The translations under genes and the position numbers were made by a program. DNA of 41,349 nt from a virus: positions 1-41,349 of the IMG/VR virus record IMGVR_UViG_3300033148_001652, one strand, 5' to 3'. Within the stretch, counting starts at the first letter, position 1. Each line of letters starts with the position of its first letter. Under the pieces are notes generated by a model, which saw only the letters and a program-made list of their open reading frames with translations, had not been told where the DNA came from and did not search any database. This document shows positions 20,333-30,336 of this stretch, one piece after another.

Positions 20333-22675
20333 ATGAGTAGTTATCCAAGTCAGAAGAATACATATGCTGAAAAGGTACGTAAAGAAGAAGGTGCTAGATT
20401 CCCTCTATGGGGGCAACAGAGTATTGATTACTTTATAGACCAAACAAACTATGAAGATAGTGATAGAAACGAAATGGTTCTATTATATAGAGCAGCTGAA
20501 GGTCATCTTGATGAAGAACATTATAAATATGTTCTTAATCCATATAATACTCCAGAGAGTAGTTTAAAGAACTATCCAAGTAAGATGCGGAACTATGATA
20601 TAATTAGTCCTGTAATATATTCGTTCTTAGGTGAGAAAAGTGAATTACCACAAAACGACCAAGTTATCGCTTTAAATGCTGATGCAAAGAATAAGTTTAC
20701 TGAGAGTTTAAATGATGAAATGATTGGTCTTGCAAAACAAGAGTATATCAATGAATTAAATAATCTAGGAGTAGAGACAGGACAAGATAGTACTGAACCT
20801 ACTAACTTTAAACAAGCTACAAATAATCATAAGTCTAATTATACTGATGAAAGAGCTAGTAAAGGACAAGAAGCCTTAAACTACTTAAAGTATGATTTAG
20901 ATATGAAGGATAAAAACCAACAAGGATTTTATGATTGGTTGGTAACTGGTAGAGTACATACATATAAAGAGATATATAGAAACAATGTTAAGTATGAAAC
21001 AATATCTCCTTTAGAATTACATTTCTCGAAGAGTAGTCAATCTGATTTTATAGAAGATGGAAATTGGGCTGTTAGAGCTACTCGAATGAATATCAATGAT
21101 ATTGTTGATAGATTTAGAGACGAACTTAGTGATGAAGATATTACTTGGTTAGAAAGTAAAAGAGAAACTGTAAGTAATAATGCAAATAGTTACGTACATT
21201 ACAGACACGAAGAAGAACATAATTTTTCTGATAGTTTAGTTCCTGTTTATCATGTTGTTTGGAAAACATTTAGAAAAGTAGGTATATTAAAGTATGTTGA
21301 TGTTGTTGGTGTAGAAAGAGAAAGAGAAGTCGATGATACTTATGTATTAAATAAAGAAGCAGGTGATGTTTCAATTGAATGGGATTGGGTAGATGAAGTA
21401 TGGGAAGGTTGGAGAGTAGACGAAGAATTATATATAGGTGGAAGACCTTGTTTAGTACAACGTGGAGAGATTAATAATAGTTCTATTTGTAAACTACCTT
21501 ATAATGGTAGAATGTGGTTTAACAAAACTAAAGCAGTAAATAGTATTGTAAAACAAGGATTAGCGTATCAAGCTAAATATAATATATATCAGTATCGAGC
21601 AGAAATGACAATGGCTCGAAATAAAGATAAAATAATGATGATGCCATTAGGTGTTGTACCAAAACAATTTGGTAAAGATGCAATGGATAAGTTTATGTAT
21701 TACGCAGAAGCTACAGGTATTGGTTGGTATGATGAATCTGCACCAAATGCCGCAGCTGCTATGCAAGGTATGAAAGTAATGGATATGGGACTTGCTAAAT
21801 ACTTTGGTGAAATGGTACAAGCAATGGCTGCTATTAAACAAGAATGGTGGGAGCAAGTCGGAATGAATAGACAACGTTATGGAGATAGTAAAGCGAGTGA
21901 CGGAAAAGGAGCAACAGAACAAGCTATTTATAGAAGTGCAATTATAACTAAAGAGTTATTTAGAAGATACGAGAAATTTGAAGAGAAAGATTTAAATGGT
22001 CTATTAGATTATTCTAAAATGGCTTGGATTGACGGTAAGAAAGGAATGTATATAAATTCTGATGGTAGACGTGCATTATTAAATGTAAATGGTATTGACC
22101 ATATGGAAAGTGAGTATGCTGTATTTGTTAAAGATAATGGTAAAGAAAATGACAAATTAAATATGCTTAAACAATATGCACATTCATTTGCACAAAATGG
22201 TTCTAAACCAGGTGTGATAGCTGAACTATTAGATAGTAGCAATTATAGTCAAATAAAAGGACACTTAGCTGATATGGATGCTGTTCTTGAACAACAACAA
22301 CAAGCACAAGAAGAAGCTAATAGAGCATCTGCTGAGAAAATCAAACAGATGGAAGTTGAAGATAATAGAATCAATAGAGAAATGGATAAGTATAAAATTG
22401 ATACTGAATACAAGAAAGCTATTGACGTACAACGCATGAAAGGTAATGTTACATTAGAAAGTATATTAACTCAAAATGGATTAGAACCTAATGAAAGCGG
22501 AATGAATGATTTAAATGAATTCCAAGCACATGCAAAAGCTAGATTAGATAACGCGAGATTAGATTTCGATAGAGCTATGCACTCTGATAATATAGCTGTT
22601 AAAAGACAAGAAATTGAAAGTAAAGAAAGAATAGCTAAAGAGAATAAAAACCGTTTTGATGAAAAGTCAAAATAG
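20333..22675 (+). CDS. Portal protein
   Basis: 780 aa, the size and place of the crAss-like portal (directly after TerL). Helical, with the usual pattern: an N-terminal wing region, a Trp-rich segment (EWDWVDEVWEGWRVDEELYIGGR), the crown/stem region (WWEQVGMNRQRYGDSKASDGKGATEQAIYRS) and a C-terminal Gln/Glu-rich coiled coil (EQQQQAQEEANRASAEKIKQMEVEDNRINREMDKYK). It forms the dodecameric channel at the capsid vertex for DNA entry and exit. Confidence 0.9.
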   Translation: MSSYPSQKNTYAEKVRKEEGARFPLWGQQSIDYFIDQTNYEDSDRNEMVLLYRAAEGHLDEEHYKYVLNPYNTPESSLKNYPSKMRNYDIISPVIYSFLGEKSELPQNDQVIALNADAKNKFTESLNDEMIGLAKQEYINELNNLGVETGQDSTEPTNFKQATNNHKSNYTDERASKGQEALNYLKYDLDMKDKNQQGFYDWLVTGRVHTYKEIYRNNVKYETISPLELHFSKSSQSDFIEDGNWAVRATRMNINDIVDRFRDELSDEDITWLESKRETVSNNANSYVHYRHEEEHNFSDSLVPVYHVVWKTFRKVGILKYVDVVGVEREREVDDTYVLNKEAGDVSIEWDWVDEVWEGWRVDEELYIGGRPCLVQRGEINNSSICKLPYNGRMWFNKTKAVNSIVKQGLAYQAKYNIYQYRAEMTMARNKDKIMMMPLGVVPKQFGKDAMDKFMYYAEATGIGWYDESAPNAAAAMQGMKVMDMGLAKYFGEMVQAMAAIKQEWWEQVGMNRQRYGDSKASDGKGATEQAIYRSAIITKELFRRYEKFEEKDLNGLLDYSKMAWIDGKKGMYINSDGRRALLNVNGIDHMESEYAVFVKDNGKENDKLNMLKQYAHSFAQNGSKPGVIAELLDSSNYSQIKGHLADMDAVLEQQQQAQEEANRASAEKIKQMEVEDNRINREMDKYKIDTEYKKAIDVQRMKGNVTLESILTQNGLEPNESGMNDLNEFQAHAKARLDNARLDFDRAMHSDNIAVKRQEIESKERIAKENKNRFDEKSK

Positions 22676-22742
22676 TCTATATAAATGTTTGAAACAGTAA
22701 ATAAATTTGTATATATAAATAATAAAACATAAATTCGTAAGT

Positions 22743-24089
22743 ATGAAGATAAATGAAAACTCAATTAAGGCAATAACTAAGCCAATGAGCATGGTAACTG
22801 TAGGTACAGTTTTTAGAAACGACCCACTAGATAGTGTATTAAGTGGTACAGCATTAGGAGAAGATGTTATCCCCGAAGGTGGAACAGGAGGTGATGAACC
22901 GACTGGAACGCCAGAAGAGATAGCAGCTGCTAAAGCACAAGAAGCTACTAAAGTACAAGAAGCAGAAGCTAAAGCTAAACAAGATGCTATTGATGCTGAA
23001 AGATTCGCAGGTAAAACTGATGAGGAAATAACAGCAATGAAAGCTGAAGATGAAGCTAAAAGATTAGCAGAAGCAGAAGGTGGAAATGGTGATGATGAAT
23101 TCGCTGAAATTAAAACTACTTTATTAGAGAAGTACAAAGGTACGTCATATGATGGAGAAGGTAACATTTTAGATGCCGAAGGAAACATTATTAAAAAGTT
23201 TGAAGAATTTGAATCAGAGTTATCAAATGAAGTAGTTCCTGTTGTACAGGAATTAAGTACAATGTTAGGTTATGAGTTAAAAGACGAAAACGGTAAACCG
23301 AGAGAGTACGAGGATTCAACTAAAGGGTTGGGTCAGTATGTTAATGATGTTTCTAGTGTAATAGCTGAGAAACAAATTGATGAATTTTTAGATGCTTATT
23401 CTGATGTTAAAGATTTCTTTAATCATTTAGAGTTAGGTGGGACTAGAGAAGATTTCTTTAATAGTGCTACATCTTTTGAAGATGTTGAGATTAAAAAGGA
23501 TAATATTGCTCTACAGAAACAAGTTGTTAGTGAAGCTCTTAAAGCTAAAGGTTTTAGTGATGAGAAAGCTGCTGATTTTGTTACTATGTTAGAAACAGGA
23601 GGAAAGTTATTCGATGAGTCTATTACATCACAAAAAGAACTAAATGAAATAGGTAAAGCCGCAACAGCAGAAAGAAATAGGCAAATAGAACAAAAGAGAG
23701 TGACTGCTCAAGATAATGCAAAAAAACATTGGGACAATGTAAAATCCACTATTGACAATGGTACTTTAAAAGATATTAAAATACCACAAGCAGATGTACA
23801 AGATTTTTATAGTTATATCTCTTTAGATGTTGATGGTAAAGGTAATAGTAGAGATATGATTGATGCTTCTAAAGAAGATTTAGAAACTAGGTTAATGATG
23901 TCTTACTATAGGTACAAAGGTTATACACTTACAGATATGGTAAAAGCCATGTCAGGAGAACAAAGAGTTGCTTCTATTAGAGATAGATTTACTCAATCTC
24001 AAAAACAAGTAGGTGAACATAAAAAACCCGAAGCACCTTATGTTAATCCCAATGAAGTTGATATTAGTCTTGATAATATGTTACCGTAG
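22743..24089 (+). CDS. Probable scaffolding protein
   Basis: 448 aa, strongly acidic and Ala/Glu/Lys-rich. An early Gly/Pro/Glu linker (PEGGTGGDEPTGTPEEIAAAKAQEATKVQEAEAKAKQDA) is followed by long helices, and the C-terminus holds a basic patch (MSGEQRVASIRDRFTQSQKQVGEHKKPEAP). Directly before the major capsid gene, where tailed phages place the scaffold. No protease is visible nearby. The role is inferred from position and composition. Confidence 0.75.
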   Translation: MKINENSIKAITKPMSMVTVGTVFRNDPLDSVLSGTALGEDVIPEGGTGGDEPTGTPEEIAAAKAQEATKVQEAEAKAKQDAIDAERFAGKTDEEITAMKAEDEAKRLAEAEGGNGDDEFAEIKTTLLEKYKGTSYDGEGNILDAEGNIIKKFEEFESELSNEVVPVVQELSTMLGYELKDENGKPREYEDSTKGLGQYVNDVSSVIAEKQIDEFLDAYSDVKDFFNHLELGGTREDFFNSATSFEDVEIKKDNIALQKQVVSEALKAKGFSDEKAADFVTMLETGGKLFDESITSQKELNEIGKAATAERNRQIEQKRVTAQDNAKKHWDNVKSTIDNGTLKDIKIPQADVQDFYSYISLDVDGKGNSRDMIDASKEDLETRLMMSYYRYKGYTLTDMVKAMSGEQRVASIRDRFTQSQKQVGEHKKPEAPYVNPNEVDISLDNMLP

Positions 24090-24124
24090 AAAAAACTTAA
24101 TAATTTAACTTAAAAACAAAAAAA

Positions 24125-25597
24125 ATGTCAGCACAAAATCAAGCACAAGTTTTATATCACGATTCATTCGATGGTAAAGGCTTTACAAATGAGAATAGTT
24201 TATCTAATGCTTTATTGACAAAGCCAGATACTATTAATCCTGTTATCACGCATTTAGCGGGTAGAGAAGATAACCGTTTTCCTTTATCGTTTTTAACGGA
24301 AGGTCAAAAAGGTGGTTATAGAACAATTGAAATAAATGATATCCAATATGATTGGGATACATTTAGAAAACTTAAAAACACTGATGAAGTAATTTCTTCT
24401 GCATATAGTGGTGCAGATAAGCCTGGACTTAACAACAGTTATTTCCAAGTTACTTTTAAAACTAACTGGCTAAAGAATCAACATACTATTGAATCAGTTA
24501 ACGGAGTATCTGCTCGTGTACAAGGGAAACCAGTACAAGTAGGATTACACTACGTATATACTTTACAACTTACTACAGGAGATGCTACTGTATTCTGTCC
24601 TCCAACTGAACTGTTAGCAGGGATGAAATGGGTAATGATTGGTGGAGCATCTGTTTCTGAATCTATGTCTATGGGTAACGAAAGTAATGTTGTAATGCCT
24701 GGAAAAATGAAGAATCAAATTAGTATTCTTCGTAAGAGTTATCATATTGGAGGTAACCTTGCTAACAAGACTGTAGAAGTACAGTTTAATGTAGAAGGGA
24801 AAAAGACTTCATATTGGATTGACTTCGAGAGATGGCAACATATGTTAACTTACAAACAATCATGTGAAGAACACTACTGGTATTCTACTTATAATAGAAG
24901 AGCTGATGGTAGTATTCCATTGAAAGACCCTGATACCGGTTTACCAATTCCAATTGGAGCAGGTGTATTAGACCAAATACCAAATAAAGATACTTATTCT
25001 TTCCTTACTGCTAAAAAGATTAAGACAACTGTTGCAGATGTAATGTATGGTGCTACCGATACACAAACTATGCAAGTTACTCTTTATACAGGGGAAGGTG
25101 GTGCTGAAGAATTTGATAATGCAATGAAAGCCGAAGGTAGTGGTTTCTCTATGGTTGCAAATTCTAATGTAGGTGATAAATTTGTTGCTGGTAAAGGTAG
25201 AAACTTAGTATACGGTGGATACTTTACTACTTATGAGCACGTAGATGGTCATACAGTAACTGTTAAAAAGATTCCTTTATTTGACCAAGGAGCTAGAGCA
25301 GAAGTTGCTCCTAAGCATCCTGTAACAGGTAAATCTATGGAGTCTTATAGAATGGTATTCTTAGACCAATCTATGTATGACGGAGAAGCTAACGTACAAA
25401 TGGTTTCACAAAAAGGTAGAGCAATGGTAACAGGTGTACTTCAAGGTATGGCTAAAGCACCGATTGACTTTGCAGGTAACAACCAAAGAAACATAGCTAC
25501 TGAACAAGATAAGTCAAGTGTACACTTCTTATCTTCTAAAGGTATCTGTATTAGAAGAAATACACACTGTTTCGAGTTGAACTGTGACTTATCTTAA
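24125..25597 (+). CDS. Major capsid protein (crAss-type HK97 fold)
   Basis: 490 aa, the length and position of crAss-like MCPs. Recognisable stretches: NPVITHLAGREDNRFPLSFLTEGQ, GGYRTIEINDIQYDWDTFRKL and KTSYWIDFERWQHMLTYKQSCEEHYWYSTYNRRADG. The most G/C-rich codon use of the late arm fits high expression. A 5'-untranslated A-rich tract (AAAACAAAAAAAATG) precedes the start. A strong hairpin follows the stop (25631-25656). Confidence 0.93.
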   Translation: MSAQNQAQVLYHDSFDGKGFTNENSLSNALLTKPDTINPVITHLAGREDNRFPLSFLTEGQKGGYRTIEINDIQYDWDTFRKLKNTDEVISSAYSGADKPGLNNSYFQVTFKTNWLKNQHTIESVNGVSARVQGKPVQVGLHYVYTLQLTTGDATVFCPPTELLAGMKWVMIGGASVSESMSMGNESNVVMPGKMKNQISILRKSYHIGGNLANKTVEVQFNVEGKKTSYWIDFERWQHMLTYKQSCEEHYWYSTYNRRADGSIPLKDPDTGLPIPIGAGVLDQIPNKDTYSFLTAKKIKTTVADVMYGATDTQTMQVTLYTGEGGAEEFDNAMKAEGSGFSMVANSNVGDKFVAGKGRNLVYGGYFTTYEHVDGHTVTVKKIPLFDQGARAEVAPKHPVTGKSMESYRMVFLDQSMYDGEANVQMVSQKGRAMVTGVLQGMAKAPIDFAGNNQRNIATEQDKSSVHFLSSKGICIRRNTHCFELNCDLS

Positions 25598-25630
25598 ATA
25601 GAACATAACAACAACTGTAAATTATAATGT

Positions 25631-25656
25631 ATGGGGGAACAATTAAGTTCCTCCAT
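25631..25656 (+). terminator. Hairpin behind the major capsid gene
   Basis: 10-bp stem ATGGGGGAAC / GTTCCTCCAT with one G-U pair and a 6-nt AATTAA loop, 34 nt after the MCP stop. There is no U-run, so it is more likely a 3'-end stabiliser or partial terminator that raises MCP mRNA over downstream genes. Confidence 0.6.
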
Positions 25657-25679
25657 TAAACAATAAAATAAATACAATT

Positions 25680-26603
25680 ATGAGTAGTATAATAATATAC
25701 GTAAGAAGAAAGAAAAGAACTGATGAATTACCTGGTTCACAAGACCAAGATTCTGTTATGAAAATAGGTTCATCATTAAAAGGACAAGCACCTCTAAGTG
25801 GTCTTACTTTTGAAGAAGAGAAAAAACATTTACCAAATGTTTTAGGAATTGACCCACAAAATCAAGGCTGGAATAAAGCAGTAAGAGAGTATTGGGCTAA
25901 TATTTCAAAATCTGTACCAAATGACGAAGTTGGTCTTAAATTAGAAATTGGAATAGGTGAGAACAAATTACCTATTAATATCCATGATTGGATTATTTGG
26001 AAATACTGTTTAGTATATGGTAGAGTTGCTAATGATATTAGTACAGTTAACAATAGTCCAAAAATTAGATTTTATCTTTATAGTAAAGACGAAGAAGTTA
26101 ATACTAAACATCTAATGCTTAAAGTTAAGAAGAAAGCATTTAATGAAATGATAAAATTACTAGAGAACGAATCTAAAATAGATATGGTTCTTAGATTATT
26201 CGGTATTGATGCAGATAAATTAAGTTTAAAAGAAAAAGAACTTGCTATTGATACATACGCTACAGATGAACAATATGTTCATAAGTTCGTAGAAATTACT
26301 ACCGATAAATCATTAGAAATAAAAGGATTTATTGAAGATTGTATATTCAAGCAAAAACTTAAACGTATTCCTAATACACAAACTATTATGTATGAAGATA
26401 GCGTTGTAGGTAACACAATGGAAGAAGCAGTAGCTTATTTCAATAATCAGAAAAATACTGCTATTTATAATCAATTACGTGCTGGACTTGAACATATGTC
26501 TAACAAAGGTGTTGATAAAACTGTAGCTAGTAATGATAGTGAAACTGTTACTTCTGAAAATGCTGAAAATACAGAAAAGAAAGAAGAAGAAACAACCGCT
26601 TAA
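25680..26603 (+). CDS. Head-module structural protein
   Basis: 307 aa. After a short basic start (IIIYVRRKKRTDELPGSQ) comes a helical core (KHLPNVLGIDPQNQGWNKAVREYWANISKSVPNDEVGLKLEIGIG ... INIHDWIIWKYCLVYGRVAND) and a Glu/Thr-rich tail (SENAENTEKKEEETTA). The position after MCP matches conserved head-associated genes in crAss-like phages. Exact role not established. Confidence 0.75.
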   Translation: MSSIIIYVRRKKRTDELPGSQDQDSVMKIGSSLKGQAPLSGLTFEEEKKHLPNVLGIDPQNQGWNKAVREYWANISKSVPNDEVGLKLEIGIGENKLPINIHDWIIWKYCLVYGRVANDISTVNNSPKIRFYLYSKDEEVNTKHLMLKVKKKAFNEMIKLLENESKIDMVLRLFGIDADKLSLKEKELAIDTYATDEQYVHKFVEITTDKSLEIKGFIEDCIFKQKLKRIPNTQTIMYEDSVVGNTMEEAVAYFNNQKNTAIYNQLRAGLEHMSNKGVDKTVASNDSETVTSENAENTEKKEEETTA

Positions 26604-26612
26604 AACACTTAT

Positions 26613-27686
26613 ATGTTAGTAAGAGAAATGCATATTGGAATTGATATCGGACTACAAAAGATGAACTCCGAGAAACTAGAAGATTTTGGACCAGAAGAAA
26701 AAGATTGGGTTTTAAATGAAATTCAATTAAGACACATAAAAAATCGTTCTAGTAGAAAATCAAATCCAAAGAAAGATGGTTTACAAGATACTGTAAAAAG
26801 GTATGAAGATATTGAAGACCTAATTGAAACTGCATCTCTCCCTGTATATAAGAAGGATAGTGAGACAATGTTTGCATTATTACCACAAGACCATTTTATA
26901 TTACTAGATAACACTAGTGAAGTAATATATGATTGTAACGGTATAACAAAAACTGAAGGGACTACTACTAAGAAAATTAGTGTAGTCCCTTTTAAAGAAG
27001 ACCTTACAAAATTATATGAAGAATATAATTTAGCTTATGATGATGGTACAGGACTTGTTACAATATTCGATATGCAAGATTACGCATTTACTGAAAATGC
27101 AACAGTAGGTGGTGGATTAAAAGATAACGAAGAAAGGTTTTATATTGTAGCACATGTTAAAGAAATTGTAAATAGAATAGATGGATTAGAAGTTAGATGG
27201 GAAAACTATAATGGTAAATACTATCCTAATTCATTTATATTTGTAACTGATACACAAGGTGCTTTAAATATAACCGCTACTTTACAAGTAGGAAATGTTG
27301 AAGTATATAATTTTAGTGATTTAACTTTCACTACTTATTCAACTAATACGCCAGTATTAAAGAAATATCCTCATAGACTTGTTAAAACAGATGATTTAAG
27401 ACATTTAATGAATCATTCTTTTGGAACTACTAAATATAGTTCTCCTTTAACTACTAGGTCAAAGAAGATTTTGAACCTCTTCCACAACGAAAGGTTTATA
27501 TTTAATAGGCTACATGTTGAATATATTAGGAAACCTCGACTTATTTCGCTATCTTTAAATCAAAGTTGTAGTTTAAATGAAGCCTTACATGAGGAAATTG
27601 TAGACGAAGCAGTTCAACTGATAAAAGCTAGAATAAATGATGTAGGGTATCGTAATATAATAAATGAAAACTTGATTAAGGAATAA
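26613..27686 (+). CDS. Head-neck (ring-type) structural protein
   Basis: 357 aa. The start (MLVREMHIGIDIGLQKMNSEKLEDFGPEEKDWVLNEIQLRHIKNRSSRK) resembles a conserved crAss-like structural protein with an HIxIDxxLQKxxS...PEExDWxLNxxQ pattern. Middle part beta-rich (YYPNSFIFVTDTQGALNITATLQVG), C-terminus helical (HEEIVDEAVQLIKARINDVGYRNIINENLIKE). Likely one of the rings between portal and tail; the exact counterpart is uncertain. Confidence 0.75.
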   Translation: MLVREMHIGIDIGLQKMNSEKLEDFGPEEKDWVLNEIQLRHIKNRSSRKSNPKKDGLQDTVKRYEDIEDLIETASLPVYKKDSETMFALLPQDHFILLDNTSEVIYDCNGITKTEGTTTKKISVVPFKEDLTKLYEEYNLAYDDGTGLVTIFDMQDYAFTENATVGGGLKDNEERFYIVAHVKEIVNRIDGLEVRWENYNGKYYPNSFIFVTDTQGALNITATLQVGNVEVYNFSDLTFTTYSTNTPVLKKYPHRLVKTDDLRHLMNHSFGTTKYSSPLTTRSKKILNLFHNERFIFNRLHVEYIRKPRLISLSLNQSCSLNEALHEEIVDEAVQLIKARINDVGYRNIINENLIKE

Positions 27687-27718
27687 TTAAACAATCTAAT
27701 AATTAAAAACAATTTGAA

Positions 27719-28696
27719 ATGAGACAAATATTAATTGGAAAAGATATTGCATATGCTGCCAAAGTAGGTGGTGGTGTAATTGCAGATTTAAATGAAATCG
27801 ACCAACTTGATGATGGTGCTTTGGCAGTATTCACTGAAGATGGTACATTACTAATTGGACTAGCTGCTGCGGTAGATGCTCTTTTAGTTGATGTTAAAAA
27901 AGTATATTATGTACTTGGTGGTAAAGATACTACAGAAGGTGCTATAATTTCACAAATGATTCCTAGAGCAAGTGCTAGATTGGATGCGGCTGCATACTTA
28001 GCACCTGTTAAAGAAGTTGTTACTGTTGGTAATGATTTATCTACTGGAGCATTAAACTTTCCAGGTACTCTAATAGCAGGTACAATTGCTAGTATGAGAA
28101 TTATTGAAAAAGACCCAACAATTGAGTTAGGACTTGAGAAGTTTAGATATGAGCATTATGTTACAGCAGGTGATACTAATCAAACTATTATTGATGGTTT
28201 AGTTGCTAAAATTAATGGTAATTCTAAATCACCAATGATTGCTGCTAAAGTAGGTGCTGGTGTAGGTATTACATTAACTGCTAAAGAATTCGGTAAGACT
28301 TTTGAAGTAACTACTGATGATATTATGATTGATGCTACTAAACAATATAATGGTACAGGTAACTCTGTTGCTATTGAGTTTGGAAGTGGAACTGCTGACC
28401 AAGTAGCTGCTATTGAAGAAGAGTTTAGTGCAGGAGAAGGTAATACTTCTAAATTATACTTGGCAGGTAAGTACTTCAGTAAAGCACCTAAGACTGCTTC
28501 TGGTGGAACATATGATTTATGGAATATGGCTTGGACTAATGTTAAAGGTGATCCAATCGTAGATAAAGCATCTGTTAATAAAACACTTGTTATAGCTTCT
28601 CCTGATGGAACTGCTGGACAAGCTGCTTTAATCGTTGTTCAAACAAGTGTGTTCGGAACTGCTGGAGGTAGTGAAGAATCTGGTGCTGATGCATAA
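27719..28696 (+). CDS. Virion structural protein, Ala/Gly-rich
   Basis: 325 aa with low charge and many Ala, Gly, Thr and Val (MRQILIGKDIAYAAKVGGGVIADLNEIDQLDDGALAVFTEDGTLLIG ... GAGVGITLTAKEFGKTFEVTTDD ... SEESGADA). This composition is typical of capsid decoration, head-fibre or tail-sheath-like proteins. G/C-richer codons than neighbours suggest high expression. Auxiliary capsid protein is the best guess. Confidence 0.7.
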   Translation: MRQILIGKDIAYAAKVGGGVIADLNEIDQLDDGALAVFTEDGTLLIGLAAAVDALLVDVKKVYYVLGGKDTTEGAIISQMIPRASARLDAAAYLAPVKEVVTVGNDLSTGALNFPGTLIAGTIASMRIIEKDPTIELGLEKFRYEHYVTAGDTNQTIIDGLVAKINGNSKSPMIAAKVGAGVGITLTAKEFGKTFEVTTDDIMIDATKQYNGTGNSVAIEFGSGTADQVAAIEEEFSAGEGNTSKLYLAGKYFSKAPKTASGGTYDLWNMAWTNVKGDPIVDKASVNKTLVIASPDGTAGQAALIVVQTSVFGTAGGSEESGADA

Positions 28697-28725
28697 GCAT
28701 AATATTACAAACTAAACAATAAAAC

Positions 28726-30336
28726 ATGAGATTAAGATTTCAAATACTTAGTCCAAATAACACTGGTGCGCCTGACTACATTATATGTGGTCAGGCTTCT
28801 AGTAACGTTACAGTAAGTAATACTGCTTTAAAAGTTGTTGTTGATGGTGAAGATATAATTGATGTAGTAGATTTGTCTACATTTAATACATTACCTAATA
28901 CAGTAACAACAAATAATGGTATTGCTATTGAAAATATCGAAAGAGTAAATACGTATTTTATTCAAATGGATATTAAACTAGATGACGTTCATGATTCTAC
29001 TTCTGTAGGAATTATTGCTAGTAAAGCAGGTTACTTGACTTATAATAACTCATATGAAGTATATGGTTATGATTTAGGAAATAATCCTAATGAGACAAAT
29101 GGGAATAGTGACCCTGTAGATTATAATCCTTCAATGGATATTTTCCTTATTAACGAAACTGATAACTTAGTTAATGGGAAACAACAAAAAGCATTTAGTG
29201 CTTTAACAGCATTTAGAAAGCCTTTTACTGATAGAGTTTATATGTATAATATGTGTAGTTCTCAAGGGACTATAGAATATAGTGCAATAGACCCATTACC
29301 TGTTAGTGGGAATGGTTATATTTGTGAAGACGATACAATTAGTATACGACAAACAAATGTAGTAAGAGATTACGTTGATAATGTATTAACTGTAATAGAT
29401 ACTTGTATATCGGCTTTCATAGAAGTTTCTTCAAGACAATGGATACCAACATTTAATGTTAGTGTATCATGTAATACAAATTGTCCTACAGATTGTGACT
29501 CAACTATTGAATCACAAAATACAGCTTCTACATTTATAGATTATACAGATATTACTACAGTATTTGTAGATGATATCGAAGTTCATCCTTTTAATGAACA
29601 AACGTTAGAATATAAATTAATTGATTTTACAGGTACAGAGATTAGTCAACAAAGCTATAGCTTTAATATTAATCCTTTACCTTATACATATGATTTCTTA
29701 CTATATGAGTTTACTGATTTCGTAATTCCTGATGTAGGAGATTTCGTATTAAAAGTTATAGTAGGGGCAACTGATATCTATGAGTGTTTTAAGAATACTC
29801 AAATAAAAAATTGTCATTGGTATGAAGTACAAAAAACAGATTGTAGTTCTTACACTGTTGTAAATAGAGCATTTGAAGATATTACATTAGAAGTTTCAAA
29901 GTTAGATGAAAATAAAGTATTTGTATTAGAGAGTACTTATGTAATACCAACGCTAAGTACACAAGATATAGTTCATACAACAGATGGAGTATATGAATAC
30001 AAAGTAATTAGAGGTGGAGAAACTTTTATATACTTAGTATTTAACTATTGTGCAATGCAAACTTGTATATTAAGTAAAATTAGTAATATAATATGCGATT
30101 GTAATACAGATGAGACTTGTGATAAATTTAAATTACAAGCTATATATTATGATTTCAACGCTGCTATAGTTACTGCTATAACATACTTCAATATGTTAAA
30201 TGCAGAATATAACTTTAATTACATGTATGATAGTATTTCACCTAATAAGTTAGATGAACTATACAATCATAAATTATTGTTAGATAGATTTGAAGAATAT
30301 TGTGTAACTTGTGATACTGACTGCGGATGTTTATAA
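28726..30336 (+). CDS. Large virion protein, Cys-containing
   Basis: 536 aa with beta-rich repeats of Ig-like length (VTVSNTALKVVVDGEDIIDVVDLSTFN; IDYTDITTVFVDDIEVHPFNEQTLEYKLIDFTG) and cysteine pairs (SCNTNCPTDCDS; NCHWYEVQKTDCSS; CDCNTDETCDKF; CVTCDTDCGCL). The regular paired cysteines suggest disulfides or metal sites on an exposed virion protein. It overlaps the next gene by 10 nt. Family not recognised. Confidence 0.75.
   Translation: MRLRFQILSPNNTGAPDYIICGQASSNVTVSNTALKVVVDGEDIIDVVDLSTFNTLPNTVTTNNGIAIENIERVNTYFIQMDIKLDDVHDSTSVGIIASKAGYLTYNNSYEVYGYDLGNNPNETNGNSDPVDYNPSMDIFLINETDNLVNGKQQKAFSALTAFRKPFTDRVYMYNMCSSQGTIEYSAIDPLPVSGNGYICEDDTISIRQTNVVRDYVDNVLTVIDTCISAFIEVSSRQWIPTFNVSVSCNTNCPTDCDSTIESQNTASTFIDYTDITTVFVDDIEVHPFNEQTLEYKLIDFTGTEISQQSYSFNINPLPYTYDFLLYEFTDFVIPDVGDFVLKVIVGATDIYECFKNTQIKNCHWYEVQKTDCSSYTVVNRAFEDITLEVSKLDENKVFVLESTYVIPTLSTQDIVHTTDGVYEYKVIRGGETFIYLVFNYCAMQTCILSKISNIICDCNTDETCDKFKLQAIYYDFNAAIVTAITYFNMLNAEYNFNYMYDSISPNKLDELYNHKLLLDRFEEYCVTCDTDCGCL

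Noticed and set aside
22681-22742. Sigma-A promoter before the scaffold gene (TAAATTTG at 22702-22709)
   Set aside because: The -7 box matches, but no TTG lies 17-23 nt upstream.
22667-23188. 173-codon open frame on the minus strand, Ser/Ala-rich
   Set aside because: It is the antisense shadow of the Ala/Glu-rich scaffold-like gene and has no operon context.
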